Shown in pieces: positions 1-13,661 of a stretch of DNA of 64,000 bases. The notes under the pieces are model-generated. The model saw only the letters and a program-made list of their open reading frames with translations, made no database searches and had not been told where the DNA came from. This DNA comes from Capitulum mitella. Lineage: Eukaryota; Arthropoda; Thecostraca; Pollicipedomorpha; Pollicipedidae. A program made the position numbers and the translations under genes. Location of the stretch: the NCBI GenBank assembly GCA_030062745.1, contig CP099848.1:18463081-18527080 (forward strand). Direction: 5' to 3'. Every line of letters begins with the position of its first letter. Within the stretch, counting starts at the first letter, position 1.

Positions 1-2160
1 GTGCGCCGCACGCGCTCTTGCATTGAGGCTGACGCCCGTATGTTTGTTGCCGCGCCGTGTCATCTACCCGTCGTTCGCCAGTGCCAATAACGGCCACTGG
101 CAAATGCGTGATCAGCTAGACAGAGAAAAAAAATTAATCGCGTCAAACTACCAGATTCCGGCTCGGACTCTGGCAGATCCCGTTTGACATCCCAGCGGAC
201 GGGAGCTACGGCTCTGACGCACTCGGAAACGCCAAGCCAGCCTCCGAGCGGGCGAACGGCTCATTTGTATTCATGTCACGGCAGAAGATCACCGCTGTAT
301 CCCTCTAGCGGCGCAAGACAGGCCTTGCATGAACAGCAGAGTAGCACGGCATTAGCTGAACTGGATCACTTTACGTATTCAACGAGCGCTGTTAGCGAGC
401 GTTTAAAGGTTATGTGCACATGGAAGCACGAGGTGCAAACGAATCGAGTCTAGGACCCGCTTGCTTGGTCAAATGACGAGGTCAACATTCAAATGGACGA
501 CGTGCATAATGCTCCCAAGCGAGAAGGAAACGAGAACAAAACTATAGGGCTTATAGGGCTAAGTAAACTGCCATTTAAGAACAAACATGATTACTTCCCA
601 TGCACCGATGCATGTGAAGAACCTTCATTTTGCGGACTGTGACCTATGCGTAACCTCTGGTCTTACGACCAGTTAATCATAAATCACATCCTTCACGCCA
701 CCCACAACTGACAATGACGAGACAAAAAGAATGTCTGAACGATATTTGGCAACAACTTATCACAGTAACTAATAATGTCACATGAACACATTAATGACTT
801 ATCAAAATGCTTCTAAAAGATCCAGAGCACTCATTCAAAATTTTCTTTCTCCCGCCATAACCTTCCAAAGTGTGTCCTCTTCTTTTACATTCATTTAACT
901 AACGACGTGCAATAAATGATGTTAACGCTTTCGCCTTCTGATGTTCCAGCGTAAACAAGATAACTGATCAATCCAAGTTACTTCAGCTGCGTTCCTCACT
1001 TCTCGAAGGACGTTTTTTAGTCATTATGTTGATTAATGGCCGCGCTAAGTGCGTTGTCAACAGGGTTACGACTGCTCACCAAGCTGTTGACATGGTTTGA
1101 CGCGACAAAAACAGCATTACAGCTTTGAAGCCCTTCGCTCCACGAAGAATTAGTAACAGAGTGACTCGACTTCTGCCCAACTCTTGCTCGGGCACTGCTG
1201 TTTGAAGTTACCCGCGGAGTAAGTCAAACTTTTGCAATAACTCCAGTACGGCCCATCTGAAGACGAGGAAAGTATATCAACTCCAAATGCGCAAAACATC
1301 GCAAAAATGTCATCAGACGCAGTGGGCTGTCACGAGAGGTTAACAAAGCGAACTGCTTGATTGGCATCAAATAGTATCGCAGGATTTCCCACAGCGAAAG
1401 CACGAGGAGGCGATATTTGCGCAACGCTGTGCAATTATAACAGATTTCAAACATATACCTGGCGCTACCTATCAACGTTATACTCAATAATCCCTTTCTA
1501 GACATCTTTTTAAGTTAACAAAAACGTAGGAGGTACAACAACTTCAACTGTTGCTGATGGCTAGTCACATGGCAATGGTCAAAGTTCATAAAGGAAAAAT
1601 GCATCGGAAAACATGCACAGAAAACGTTTTAATTTGAGTTGTGACATTTAATGACGTTAGCTGTGACAGGTCACATCAAGACGTTACTATGTTTCCAACA
1701 ATGATAACAATATCAGAAACGCGACTGAACACGCAAACAAATAAAATGCAAGATAACAGGCCAGTAGTAAGCACCATGAATGCACTGTATCGCATAAATC
1801 TACTCTTCCAATGTGATAGAGAGGAAGATATTGTTGAAGTGCCTTGGAGCAAACACAGCTGAAGGCGTAAGTGCTATAATGCTCCTTAGCACATTTGAGT
1901 GACATCATCAATAACGGCAAAAATTTCTCGTCACACCACAGCTGCGCGTGACGGAACCGCTCCAGACGCGGGCAAGAGGAGCTCGTCAGCCTGCTGGTCG
2001 CACACCGCCCGGGCAATCTCCCGCGCCGGATCGCCGTCATTTATCGGCGAAATTGTGTCGCAAATCATTGTCATTTACCCGGCGGGCGGAACTGAAATGA
2101 GCAGTCAGCGGGAGTTGGCCGCGGGTCGGCCGGTTCTGTGACCTTCCTTCGGACGTCACG
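1..2160. other. No gene recognised
   Basis: Mixed composition; short frames only, none with a recognisable motif. No structured repeat seen. Confidence 0.5.
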
Positions 2161-2165
2161 CCCCA

Positions 2166-2233
2166 ACCCTACTCTACCCTGCTCTACCCTACTCTACCCT
2201 GCTCTACCCTACCCTACCCTAGCCTGCCCTACC
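2166..2233. repeat. 10-bp tandem repeat, CTCTACCCTR
   Basis: About seven units alternating CTCTACCCTA and CTCTACCCTG, ending in CTACC pentamers. It superficially resembles telomere sequence but has period 10, not 5 or 6. Confidence 0.8.
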
Positions 2234-2278
2234 GGCAGCGGCATGCCTGAACACTATTCCGGTACCCAAATTTTAGAG

Positions 2279-3799
2279 CTAAACCTCGCTGGAGGGGGGG
2301 ATTTACTCGGCCCCCTTCATATATCTGGGATTCGCCGTCCCATGTTGCTGAGAGACGGCTCAAAAGAATCCTCATGACCTAATACACAATTTTACGTACT
2401 TCAAAATATGAAGAAAACCTCCATTGGCGGTGTCAGGAAACAAAAACGGAGTTTTGTTTCTTGTTCAGTGGTCGTCACTGGATGAGATAATATTGGCAGG
2501 AAATTCCCCAGAAGGGATGGAAATGAGACCTAAGGGTCGAAAACATGTGTTTAAGGTCAGACGACTGTCATACACTTATCAAAGGCGCATGAGGGTGATA
2601 CCATGAGAGTCCAATGTATCCTTTTTGCACTTTTGCGAATTTTTGCCGTCGGAAAGGACCCTAAATGAGCCACTGTGACCTTTGTCCATACTTTGGAGCG
2701 CAAAAATATAAATTAACTTACAAATGCGGTGCACGGAACAAAGAATTAGGGATTCAGCCTTGATCTGTAATGAATAACGTCTCTGTACAGGTGCGCATAT
2801 TGTGTCTGCATATGCCCCCCCCCCCGCCAGGTCAGTGAGCCTGATTTAATGTCGACATGGTGGTGTATATTACAGCATACATCAAAGGAGCAGTCAGGAC
2901 CTCCGTATGGGGACAATATTTGTTTTCATCTTGCCTGGATGTTTACATGTTGATGGGGCCTAAAGCGTGCCGAAAACAGCTTTGTGATCCAACATCCATT
3001 TCTATGGCAATATTAACTGCCAATGGTGGTGCACGGAATCTGAAAAAGGACGGTAACTTTACCTGGCGCATCCAGCACTCTTGTTTACAGTGCTAAAAAC
3101 GGTACCATGTTGCTATATATGGGCCCCATGTAGGACTCCCTGGATTCTCCCTTGGCCGTGTGCACCACAGGTTATATGTTATAAAAACACATTTTCCACG
3201 TAGCCACGTGCCAGTCCAGACATCCCGTTACGACATGTTTACACGTTTAGACACGTTACGTCCATGAAATCCGTCCTCTACTGTGTGCCCATGTCTGGTC
3301 AATTGGATCCGCCCCTGCTGTAATAATGCTGCCTTTTCTATCTCAAAACAAACAAAAAGGATGAATGAAGCGTAGCAAATTCATTTTATCTGTCTCTCAT
3401 CTGATAATGTAGGTTCGCTATTTTGCCGAAGGTAATATCTTGAACGTCCTTTTTCCTCTCCTGGATCCGCCTGAGTCCACAGAAATGCAGCAGATATGTC
3501 GTAACGCATGAACTAAATAAGCGCTTCGCAAAAAAAGGTCATATTATTATCACAGCACCGAAAAGAGCACGTGGAGTGATTTGCCCGGAAAAAATGATGA
3601 AAAACAGCTGGATATGTCCCCAAAAACCCGTCCTGAACACGCCTCTGACAAAGCTGCGAACTCAAATTTTTCAAAATACAACCAAAAAAGAATGCTACGA
3701 AAAGTCGCCACGTTTCATGGCTCTACCTCAACCCTTTCATAAATGGCAGGCAAAAAACTTCAAGGGGGTTTGTTAGCCCCTCTCCCTGAACAGGGTTAA
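2279..3799. mobile_element. Probable old, divergent TTAA-type element
   Basis: The right end reads GGCAGGCAAAAAACTTCAAG, then a G run, GCCCCTCTCC and CAGGGTTAA. This resembles the family 1 terminus (GGCAAGCAAAAAACCCC...GCCCCTCTGCC...AGGGTTAA). The left end, CTAAACCTCGCTGGAGGGGGGG, resembles the family 2 start with a mutated TTAA. The length of 1.5 kb is longer than the other copies, so a secondary insertion or a wrong left boundary is possible. No gene inside. Confidence 0.35.
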
Positions 3800-6700
3800 G
3801 ACCGACGCCTTGTTCGCTGACTCCAGGTCAAAGCCACCGCACAGCGCCCGAGTCGATGCTGGTATCGTGGCTGCAGCCACAGACCACAGCTGCGGAAGGA
3901 TAGCATGAGTGGCCGAAGCCGCCCACTACAGACAGCACAGGATGTCACTGCGTCCGCCTGCACCACGACTGTCCCGAACGGTTAGGCTTGCCATCGTTCC
4001 TGTGAGATTTGTCGTTCGTTGAGAGCAACGACCACTCGGATGCTTAACTCCCCATAGATTCGCCAGGACAACGTGAAGACACGGCTGACCTCTGCACTGA
4101 CAACGACAGACTGCGAGCGTTGGAGGCAAATTTCACTTAATAGGGGAATACCACAGGTCGAACATTCCACAATAAGATGATCAACGAGGAAATTAACGGT
4201 CAGGGTCAAATCCTTGCATTTAAACACAATTTTACATTCATTAAATTTAAATTAACGACAGTTTTACACAAAGCGGCTCATTTTCAATGTTTAAAACTCC
4301 TTGATGTCTTTTAATAAAAGTGGATGAAGCCAATTTCTTAGTTCAATGATGCACCTCTTCGGGAGCGTGAAAATCATGCATATGACATGACATTCACACC
4401 AACCCGACACCACTAGCCACTGCCACACTACCAAAGATGGAAGAAGGCAACAGACAAAGTTGCGGTAGTTCGGTACACTTTCCATTATCCAGGCAGAGGG
4501 GAATGTGTCGCCAGTCAGTGATATGTGTTCGAAATCTTGCAGCACGTAAGACTGCAATAACAAAGTACCCACTGTTGTTTTTCACAAGCGCAGCAGTTTG
4601 GAAAATTTACGGATCAGAGCACTCCAAAGGTCGGACCCCTCACAGATGACTGCACACCAAACTACAGTTCTAGCAGCTGGTATCTGCGAAGCCAGCATGG
4701 GGTAAGGTACACAAAAGGCCGCAGGTTTATGTTTCCATGGGGGAAATACCATGGCGAAAATATTGACCACTATAATGAAACACGTTCGGCACGGACGCCA
4801 CCCATGTTGGCACGCGCGTTACACTGTCGCTCCCACACGCCAGCCGTCACTATTCCTCCGGCCGCGGCGGCGACCGTTGGGAGCGCCGACTCCCGGTAAT
4901 CGGCTCTCATTGACTCGTCACCGGCCGCCCATTGAGCGGAGCGGCCGTGCAGGAGAGGCGATGGAAGCCGGCGACAGGGGCCGACCGGTCAGCGAGGCAC
5001 CCGCGACGTCGGCAGATCGGCAGGACGTGGTCAAGGACATGCGCGTGAGACCGAAACGCAGCCCAAAGGCGGGGGATCCTGGGGAGATTGTTCGCGTGTC
5101 GTGCCCACTCCTGCAGTCAGGTGGTGGCACTCTGCTCGCGCCGACGGACGAAAGGAATGACGATCTTTGCCCGGTTACTTAGATTCGAGCCTCGATTTAT
5201 CGCCAACAGGTGCACTACGTCACTAATAACCTACCTAAAATGTCAAGAGTAACATGCGTACGGTGAAAGTGGGAAGCGTTGCCGTAAGGTTCAAACATAG
5301 CTATTTCGGTCAAGGTTCCTAATAGTGTTGACCGGAATCCGAATTCGGACTTTTCCAAGAATTTCCGATTTCCGAATCGGAAATCGGCTGGACATAACAC
5401 TTATTCCTCGGAAAAATTGGACAGCATAATGTAAGCTAGCTGGCAAAAAATGTGACAAAACCAAATGCTGCTTAATATTCCAGTTATAAACTCGACTCTA
5501 CGCATGGCACAAAACTACCATTTGATAGTTACTCAACACCATGGTTGGGTAGGCTTCTGCACCTTGCGTACCCAATTCAGTTCCACACATTAAATGCTCA
5601 TATCTTTACTGCATACATCTGAAGTGAAAAGACTGTTGTTGGTCAGACCCATCGTTATGAACTTCCAAGTGAAAACTGGAATACATCACACTGCTTACAA
5701 TTTTAATGCTATGATTACATTCAAGCAAAACACAATATATTATGCCACCATTTGCTACAACAAACAGATCAGCCTAAAAGTTCTTCAGTATTTTATGAAC
5801 TGCAGATGACCCATAAATGCACTTTTTTGAAACTGCTGAAAGCGCTCAACTAGCTTTTAGGTTCATTTTCGCATGCATTGTCCAGAGACACAATGCTCAA
5901 TTTTGAGATTACTGGGGCTGTTCATGCACCCCAGAAATTTAGGTACAACCCCATGCCCCTATGGAAGGCCCACAACTATCTCAAAGCACTGCAAGCTACA
6001 AATAGGTCTAATAATCTGCAGATGACCCATAGTTATTTCACAGCACGTGCAGACTGTAAACTGGGATTCATGATGTACAACATGGCTGAAGCACACCGTT
6101 TTCCCATAACACTGACTTGCAACACAACTGCATTTCAGCAAATGTGTCGGCTTATTGTTATATCCTACTTCCCTCCCAGCACTGAACGTACCTTATTTAG
6201 TTATATAAAATGACTGGATTCTCAGCCATACGTGCCATTTATCATATTACGCCACACAGACTTCCCTGTTTATACGCTGTCAGTCCTGTATTTTGCTTGA
6301 TGGCCCAGGAATTTATTTGTTTATGGTATATCATTTAAGCACCCATGCCTTCCGCCTTATAACCAGCGCTGCAGGCCTAAAAAATTCGAAGATAATTTTA
6401 TCTCACCCCACCTGCTTCTTTCAACCATGACTGTAAGCCATCTTTGAAAAAAACGAGTAGTTTATTTACTCCTGGCTGTTTACAAACCGGAAGCAGGTGT
6501 CAATTTTTTTCAATCGGAATTTTCTTGGAGAGCCTTGGATATTGGACAATCTTGGACACCTGCATGGCTTCCTCCTCGGAACCTGGTTTGATACTGTTTG
6601 AATTTTTCCGAAAATAACAACACTTGTTCCTAACCTCAAGAATGAGATAGAACCATTACGAAAACAGGTCATTTAGTATCATTCAGCTGCATAACAGCAG

Positions 6701-9419
6701 CTGATTTTTCCATACCATACCATATAATATGTCATTTATACCATTCCATTTGCACAACACCTACATACGCAAATGAAATGGTATATTTTCACTATATCAC
6801 GCGAAATCTTTGGTGCACCGTGGACGCTTTAGCCGGAGAAAGTCAAAAGACGTTCGCTACAACAAAAAAAACCTGCTCAGGCATGTTATATTCGGCACAA
6901 GATAACCGAATCAAGGTAGGCAGGAAACGTAGAGCATAACTATTCAAAATCACCGAGCTGTTATTCTACAGGAAAGAGAGCTTTGTTCCATCCATGTCAC
7001 TCCTTTCTTCCCCATAACACAAAAATCACCTCAAGCAACGTAAAAGACTCCGGCTATCGGCCCTAGCTCCAGCATGAATAGATAAATAGCCAGAAGAACT
7101 AATCGGCAAACGTTCGACGTATAATGGTCGTTCGAGTCCGGAACACTGACTGACTGAACTGAAATGACTGACATCAGTTGCGTGGGTTGATACGGCGTCT
7201 CGCATACATGGATTTGGACCATCTGGAATCATGAAGAAAGCAATGATCGTTTTCCCCAGGGGAAACTGCAAATCCAGATGAGGGAAAAAACGGGCTTATC
7301 CCAGTTCCAGAAACGACACAAATATTCAGAGACCAGTTAAGTACGTAGCAAGGGAATTATCACCGTCAGTTGCAATACTGCTTAAGGGACCTTTCAGTCA
7401 GACTACTTCGGCAACCGTCATGTCGTCCTTCATAAATGAGATGACTGAGCCCAATTCTGACACGCGACGCAATAGCATGACCTTTTCAAAAGGAGGTACG
7501 CGGTACGCCCAATGTGTCCGTGTCACGAGCACAGGTACAAAGTCGTGTAAAAGCAGTGTCAGAGCCAAGCAGTCCTCCTGGGAACATAACGACAGCAGGT
7601 GAATATTGCATCCAGCGGCCCGGTCGGGTCGGTGCGTGTCTGGCCGACTGCATACCAGAACTGAGCACATGGGTAAAACATGACGCCGACCGGCCCGAAG
7701 AGGGGTGGGGAACGAGGTGCTCGTGGCTGAGGGAGGAGTGATAATGAGGTGCCGCGACATAAGCCTGCGGACAAGCAGAGGCAATTCGTTTCTATCTTGA
7801 CACGTGCTGGATGTCAGCTATATTAGCTATCAGACTCTCCAGGGAGGCAGGGATTAGAATACGGGGAGACAGACCCTCTCTAACGGATGTGCCAGATTCA
7901 CCAAGACCGGTGGACTGGCTGAATAGGCATGGGACTCGAATTCATTCCTTCCATCTGCAGTATCGCTGACGCCTTTTATTTGTCTCACAGCAACATGCGG
8001 TAGTGCTTTTGATCTTAACTCCATCACAAACGACGGTCCAACTGGCAAATGCTTGGCACGTTGACTGCAGGAGTTCCACGATTTGTGACGAGAGCCGAGT
8101 TTTAAAATAACATCACAGAACGGCAGTCCCTCGAGACAATAGACCAGCGAACCCCGATCTACGGTTCCGCCTCGCGGCTAAGCCCGGCGATCTGGACTCG
8201 CCGATGGCTGCGAGACACGGACCAACCGGGGGTCCGTTCCTGCGGCCGAGGGGCCGAACAGCCCCCGGCGTCTCCTGACCCAGGCCGCGGAGCCGGCCGG
8301 AGCCGGGCCACCAGAGTCACCGGAGGCCGAGAAAGCGACCCAGTCGCCCGCCGAAAATCAATCGTCAAGAGGCCCCGGATCGCACTCCGCCCACGTCAAG
8401 CTCATCCCCAAAGCAGAAATGCAGATATAGTCCCTGCACTTGGCCAAATGGACGCCAAGAATTCATGCCGAGTCTCGGCCAGACGGTCTCGCAGGCCGTC
8501 TGAAGGCGGATCATCGCAGACAGGTCGCCGCTCCGCACCCCGCGAAATGTCACTGCATTGCAGCCAGGCCGCGACTCTGCACGCCAACAAATGTCACGTC
8601 GCGGTAACATCACTTCAGAAAACTCTGTAGATTGCGTGAGTGTTGTTGAAACTTAATGTCACGTCCATTTAGAAGCTTTGGACGCGGTTATCACGCGTTT
8701 TATTCTTCCAATATCTCATGGCAATGGAACATTATGCCACTTACGGGGGTCAGCAAAGTGAAGTTTCCGCAAGACGAACGTTGCTTTCTACGAAAACAAC
8801 GCGAAAATATTTCCGCCAAACGGCTGCCTGCCGCTGACCGGTCCCGTTTCAAGCGCCCGCGGAGCTTTCGTTGACTTCCTGGTCGCAACATCTTATAATA
8901 ACAGAGTGACTGGCTTCTTGCTCTATTTATATGGTCCATTCCTATCACTGGCTGTCTTTTCGTGTTCGGGCCTCGTGACATCGTCATACTCATATGGTAG
9001 GGGCCTGTGCATAACTCGAAATAAATTATTCCTGATCTGGAAAGATTAAAGACACTGATCCAAAGAAACAAGAGGAATAATGCCCATCCCAAGCAGTCAC
9101 CGAAGACGACAGCCAGTGTTACAATAAAGCTTATCGCAAAGCCAGATCTGCAGTGCTACTGTATTATACTCCATAGGCTAAGGTAGGTTCTAAGCATATC
9201 CCGGCTATTATTCCAGAGATGGGTTGCCAGTACCTCCAAGGTGTAGACCAGACATTCTGACACCTCTCCACCACGGATGAAAGTCACCGATACTGTTTCT
9301 TGTCCTGCAGCTGGGTAGCCAGTGTTTCTCAAAGCGCACATGGGTCTCACTATGTCGCTAAAACAACCGATGCCCATCATGGCTCGCTGCGAAGAAATGT
9401 TCTCAGTACTTATCTTCCT
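3800..9419. other. Spacer, no gene recognised
   Basis: 3800-5320 moderately GC-rich, with a CpG patch at 4850-5110. 5400-7400 is AT-rich; the word TGCAGATGACCCATA occurs twice (about 5803 and 6017), a hint of an old local duplication. 8150-8400 is another small CpG patch. Frames up to 143 codons have no family features. Confidence 0.4.
5365..5387. repeat. Perfect short palindrome in a CCGAATC-rich patch
   Basis: Arms CCGATTTCCGA and TCGGAAATCGG flank a single A. The surrounding 5330-5400 repeats similar CGAATTCGG-type words, echoing the inverted arms at 10.75-11.18 kb. Confidence 0.6.
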
Positions 9420-9860
9420 TGACTAAAGGCTCTTAGTACCTCCTAGAGGCAAAGAAAAGTCTCCGGTACCTCCTTGTACCATTCGCTTTCTTAGAGGAGG
9501 CTCATACTGTCTCTCCAGGTTTCACTGGAAGACCCTCAGTGTTTCCAGTCCCAAATGGTGTTCCTCAGAACGTCCAACGTCTATTCTGGCGTTACAGGTA
9601 GGTCTTGATGTTCCCCTTCGTCAGACAGGGAATTTCTCCGTGCCCCATAGGAGATTCTTCAACATCTCCCTCAGCCAGAGGGACTCCCCTACCTCCCGTC
9701 CCGGAGGTAGCCCCACTGTGACCATCAGGAGGCTCTTCACTACCTCCCTGCCCCCGAAGTAGTTTCCTGTTCTCCACACCAGGTTCTTCAGCACCTCCCT
9801 GCCCCGGATGTAGTCCCCCTGCGCCCTACAGGAGGTCCGTCCGGTCGTCTCTGCCCGGGA
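9420..9860. repeat. Degenerate minisatellite, about 50-55 bp period
   Basis: Repeated blocks of the form AGGYTCTTCANYACCTCCCTG then CCCCRGAWGTAG; the clearest pair starts at 9729 and 9781. Older, more degenerate copies run back to 9420. The strand asymmetry (C/T-rich plus strand) is marked. Noncoding as far as can be seen. Confidence 0.55.
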
Positions 9861-10520
9861 GGGAGTCCCTCCGTTTCCGCCGGCCGAGCGGCAGGGCCCG
9901 ATCAGCGGGCGTCGCGCGGCCGCCGCCGGACCGCCGCCGAGCTATTTATACGGCCAGCGCCGTGTCCCCGTCCGGCCGTGTATTTTTACCGGGCGGCTTG
10001 GCCCAGTTGCCGAACAATGTCAGGCGGCGGGCGGCGGGCGGCGGCTGCCGCGCGCCGGCACGTCCCAGGCGCTCCGAACGTCACGGCCAGCAGGCGGCAG
10101 CCGGCCGGACCGCGTGACCCGCGCCCGCACCCGGCGCTCGCCGCTGACGTGCCGTGCGCAGGGGCCGACGGATGAGGTCGGCTGTCGGGAACGACGGGAG
10201 TTCAGGCCGCGCCGCCCACTGTGAGGTGGCCTCCGCGACGGCGGAACGACGGCGGTACCAGCGCGGGCTACACGTGCGCGCGGGAGGCGCGGAGGAGGGT
10301 CTCGGAGGAGGCCCAACTTCCTGTGGCTGTCGCGCGGGCGTCGACTCGGGCCGGCCCTGCTTTAGCTACGACGGCGGGACAGTTCGTCCGGTGTCGCTGT
10401 TCGGCAATCCGACGAGGCAGCGAGTGGGCCGAAAGTTTACCGCCCGCGGCTGCAGCTGAGATCCCTAAAGTTCCCGGTCACGACAGGTTTTCGAACACGG
10501 CGCTTCCCAGGGCGTGCCGA
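9840..10520. other. CpG-rich island with TATA-like motif
   Basis: Very GC- and CpG-rich segment. TATTTATA at 9943-9950 is the only AT-rich word in it and could be a plus-strand TATA box. The nearest ATG (10018) opens a short Arg/Ala-rich frame of about 50 codons that looks compositional. Promoter function is inference only. Confidence 0.3.
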
Positions 10521-10751
10521 GATTAAAGATCTGACTTATGAGGCCCTAATTGAGCCACATAATGCCGCCCGGCCAAAGGGCGACTGACGCACGTGCCAAG
10601 AATGTGCTATCAAAGTTTGTCGCCTGCCAACGGCGGTGATAATTCACAACGGCGCTGACAAACTCGAGCCGGCCAATAGCCGCCGTGGTAAATGTGTCCT
10701 CGTTTGGGCCCAACTTCCGCTCAGACGGCTCACGGCGAGGGTTCCGAAGAT

Positions 10752-11185
10752 AGCTTAGCTGAGGATTCGGATTTGCAAGATTCGAACAGATTCGAACAGG
10801 TCCAAATCTTGCGAATCCTCGAATCTTGAAAATGAGGATCCAAACCCTCATTATCATGACTGGAACCCTCAAAGTCACAGTGGAATCATGAAAGCCATCA
10901 TTTAACCATGGAAGTAAATGTACTGAAATATGCTGTCCTGACACCTACACCGACTAGTACCAATGCCCCCCACCCCCCTTCCATTTTTTGGCCAAGTTAG
11001 CGAGTTAGCACTGGCAGAAGCGTTGAGAACAGTCAGCCAGAAACCAATGAAACCGGTTTAGAAGCGGGAACTATACGACGTTAAAAATTCTGAGACTTAG
11101 ATGCAGAAATTCGAATTTATTCGAATCTATTCGAATCTCAAATCCGAATCCGAATTCACCCAACCTAGGATTCGAATCCCAAAAT
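10752..11185. repeat. Inverted pair of GATTCGAA-rich low-complexity arms
   Basis: The left arm (10752-10835) has GAGGATTCGGATTTGCAAGA and repeated GATTCGAACA. The right arm (11104-11182) has TTCGAATCTATTCGAATCTC and AATCCGAATCCGAATTC. The right arm reverse-complemented aligns with the left. About 270 bp of unrelated DNA separates them, giving a potential 80-bp stem. It may be a small foldback-type MITE. No gene. Confidence 0.5.
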
Positions 11186-11339
11186 GCATGCAAAACCTCA
11201 GCTGTAGTTTCGAAGCGCTCCTCGTCAGTTCAGGGAAAACCGCACGAATAAAATTGTGGGGTCCTCGTTTTCGGAAGGCAATTTCGTGCCGTGGTCGACA
11301 GCGTCTCGCAGTTTTCTATGCCTCATTTTGACGGAAACG

Positions 11340-12660
11340 CTGACCGCCGGCGGGGCGGCGATCTGATAATTTCGGCCCATTGGGCGGCCCGGCGGTCGGT
11401 CGCCGCGGCCACGCGCGTTCCAGATGTCGGACGAGATGGGACGCCGACCCCCCCCCCCCCCCCACCGGCGGAGAGTGTCCGACTGGCGAGATAGGACACT
11501 CTCAGCCTGCGCTGATGTCGCGACGTCAGACAAAACGTCCCTCCGAGGCGTCCTCAGGGACGGCCGCACGCACGTATGCCCGCAAATCGAAGCCGCTCCC
11601 GAGGCGAAACTAATTCGTCCGGTGTGCCCCATCGAAGCCGTTGTCCGGACGGCTAAATCTCGAGAACTTCACCGCGGAATTAGATGAAACTGTGTGGAAA
11701 CCACCATGCCCATGGAAGCCGAACAGAGGCGATTCAGCGCCACCAGAGTTGCGGCATCCATCTGTTTTGTGCTTGGCACGGAATGGGCGTCAGACGACCC
11801 TCTCAAAACCAGCCCCGGAGGCCACTCCCCCCCCCCGATGTTAACTATTTCGACGGTCCCGCCCGCGGCAGTCGCAGCGCCACTTTTCGTCAGTCGCTGC
11901 CAGGGCACTGCGGACGGCGCGTCTGCATTGGCCGGGACAGCATCTCAACCCCCGCACCTGTCACAGAAGTCGCACGAGCTGCCAGCTGGGCTCGCCTCCA
12001 ACCACGTGCGCCGCTGCCTCGGCTGCCAGACGAGAGGGAAGGGGGTGACTCCTCCCCCTACCGCTGCACGGTACAGTTCAGCGGCAAATGTTTGCAAAAA
12101 AACACAGCAGCGCGTCCAAACAGCGCACGGCCGGCCTCATACCGGCCCATTAGCTGCTAGTAAATGTGTTTTGCTTCGGTTGCAGGTGAGCGCGGCGCAG
12201 CCACCTGTAACGGCGCCGTGTTTGTAAACGGGCCGCAGTGGGCGCGCATACACGAGCAGGCGGGGCACAGGGCGGCGCTGTCGGGCGGCGACAAGCAGAC
12301 GCGGCCGGAGCGGCGGCGACGCAGCGGCTCCGCTGACCGACGCAGTCGCCCCAAACAGCCTGCCCCCTCCCCCTCCTTCGTCTCCCTCACCTGTGTCGGA
12401 CAGGCTCAGAGCGCCGCCTTCTCAGACAGCAGGGTCTCCGCGGCTGGACTCTGAGAGACCGGACAGCGGGTGTCTAACCCAGGCGCAGCAAACGAGTGGG
12501 GCGGCCAGTTGGCAGCGCCTGGCCTCCTCGTCCACTCGCACAGTGCGCCGGAGCGGAATGTGGGCGGGGAGGCTTGCAGGGCCGAGCGTGCCGGCGGCCC
12601 TGCCTAGAGGAGCCCTGAAGCAACGCCTTCAGGACTGAGTGGCCGTGACGGTGGACGGCG
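11340..12660. other. CpG-rich island, no recognisable exon
   Basis: Long frames are open on both strands because stop codons are rare in this base composition. None has a recognisable domain. A C run lies at 11449-11462. Confidence 0.5.
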
Positions 12661-13640
12661 GAATACGACGTCGCGTGTTTGTAGAGAGACCCGTCATCAC
12701 GTCCGGAGATGATGAGTTCTTAACTGACCGTGGGTTCCGGGCAGGGATTTTTTTGCATCCCGGCGCGAGAAGTTCACGTGAAGGTTTTGTGGCGTTCGGA
12801 TAGCAAATATGTCTGCAGTCGTGATTGATGAATAAACCGAGAAGTGTTGAGCATCAACAGCGGTTTGAAGAGCCTCAATATTTTGGATACATGACCCGGC
12901 TGTTTACAAAAGTTCTGGTGACAAGGCGCCGGGCTACACAATCAATGACGTATCGAATTTCCCATAATTCTTCCATGTTTTGATACCGTTGTTTTAGATT
13001 TTGTAATTTATCGTAACTGTTCTGTTTTTGTTTCTTCGGTCCCAAAAGGGAGGTAAGTAATCAAGGCAAAAAAACGAGATTGCCCGTAACCGCAGCCATG
13101 TAAATGGAGCTGATATAAAGATGGCACCGGAGAAGGTAAAAATAACTGAAACGGAGCAGAGAGCACAAAACACGGACAATAAACATCCCACTGTGAGATC
13201 TAACCAAAAGCAGCCTAACGAATCTCACTAATCGTATTCAACGCGTACTACACAAAAATAAAAATTAACGAAAACGTCGGGAGCTGCGCTTTTGACAAGA
13301 GTGGGAGAAATTTTGGACTATATCATAGGGTGATAAAAACTTCACATCAGGCCTTTATCTAAGTACTGAAACCACAGACCTGCTTATCCGCACATCAGTC
13401 GGAAACCGCCTAGTATTTAAACATCAACTGATATAAACATATCACCAGAGAAGGTGAAAATAGCTGAAGAACCGCACAACACACGAACAATAAACATCCG
13501 ACTGTCGAACTGAGCTGTTACACAAGACACAATGACGTCACGCAATACCCCAACCGTTTACGCTTTCACATAAGCAAACCCCACACACGCGACCCCCACC
13601 TGGCCCGGACTAAACAAGGTCGTCGTCGCGCTTGAGCTTG
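12661..13640. other. Spacer, no gene recognised
   Basis: AT-richer DNA between CpG islands. A short related pair lies near 13100-13200 and 13425-13510 (GATATAAA, ACCGGAGAAGGTAAAAATA versus ACCAGAGAAGGTGAAAATA), suggesting a local duplication about 320 bp apart. Confidence 0.45.
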
Positions 13641-13661
13641 ACCCAGAGACTCGGCCGGGAG

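Noticed and set aside
2166..2233. Telomere-like CCCTA words
   Set aside because: The period is 10 bases with alternating CTCTACCCTA/CTCTACCCTG, not a telomeric repeat unit.
7120..7145. tRNA B-box-like word GTTCGAGTCCG
   Set aside because: No matching A box or cloverleaf upstream. No tRNA or rRNA gene could be supported anywhere in the window.
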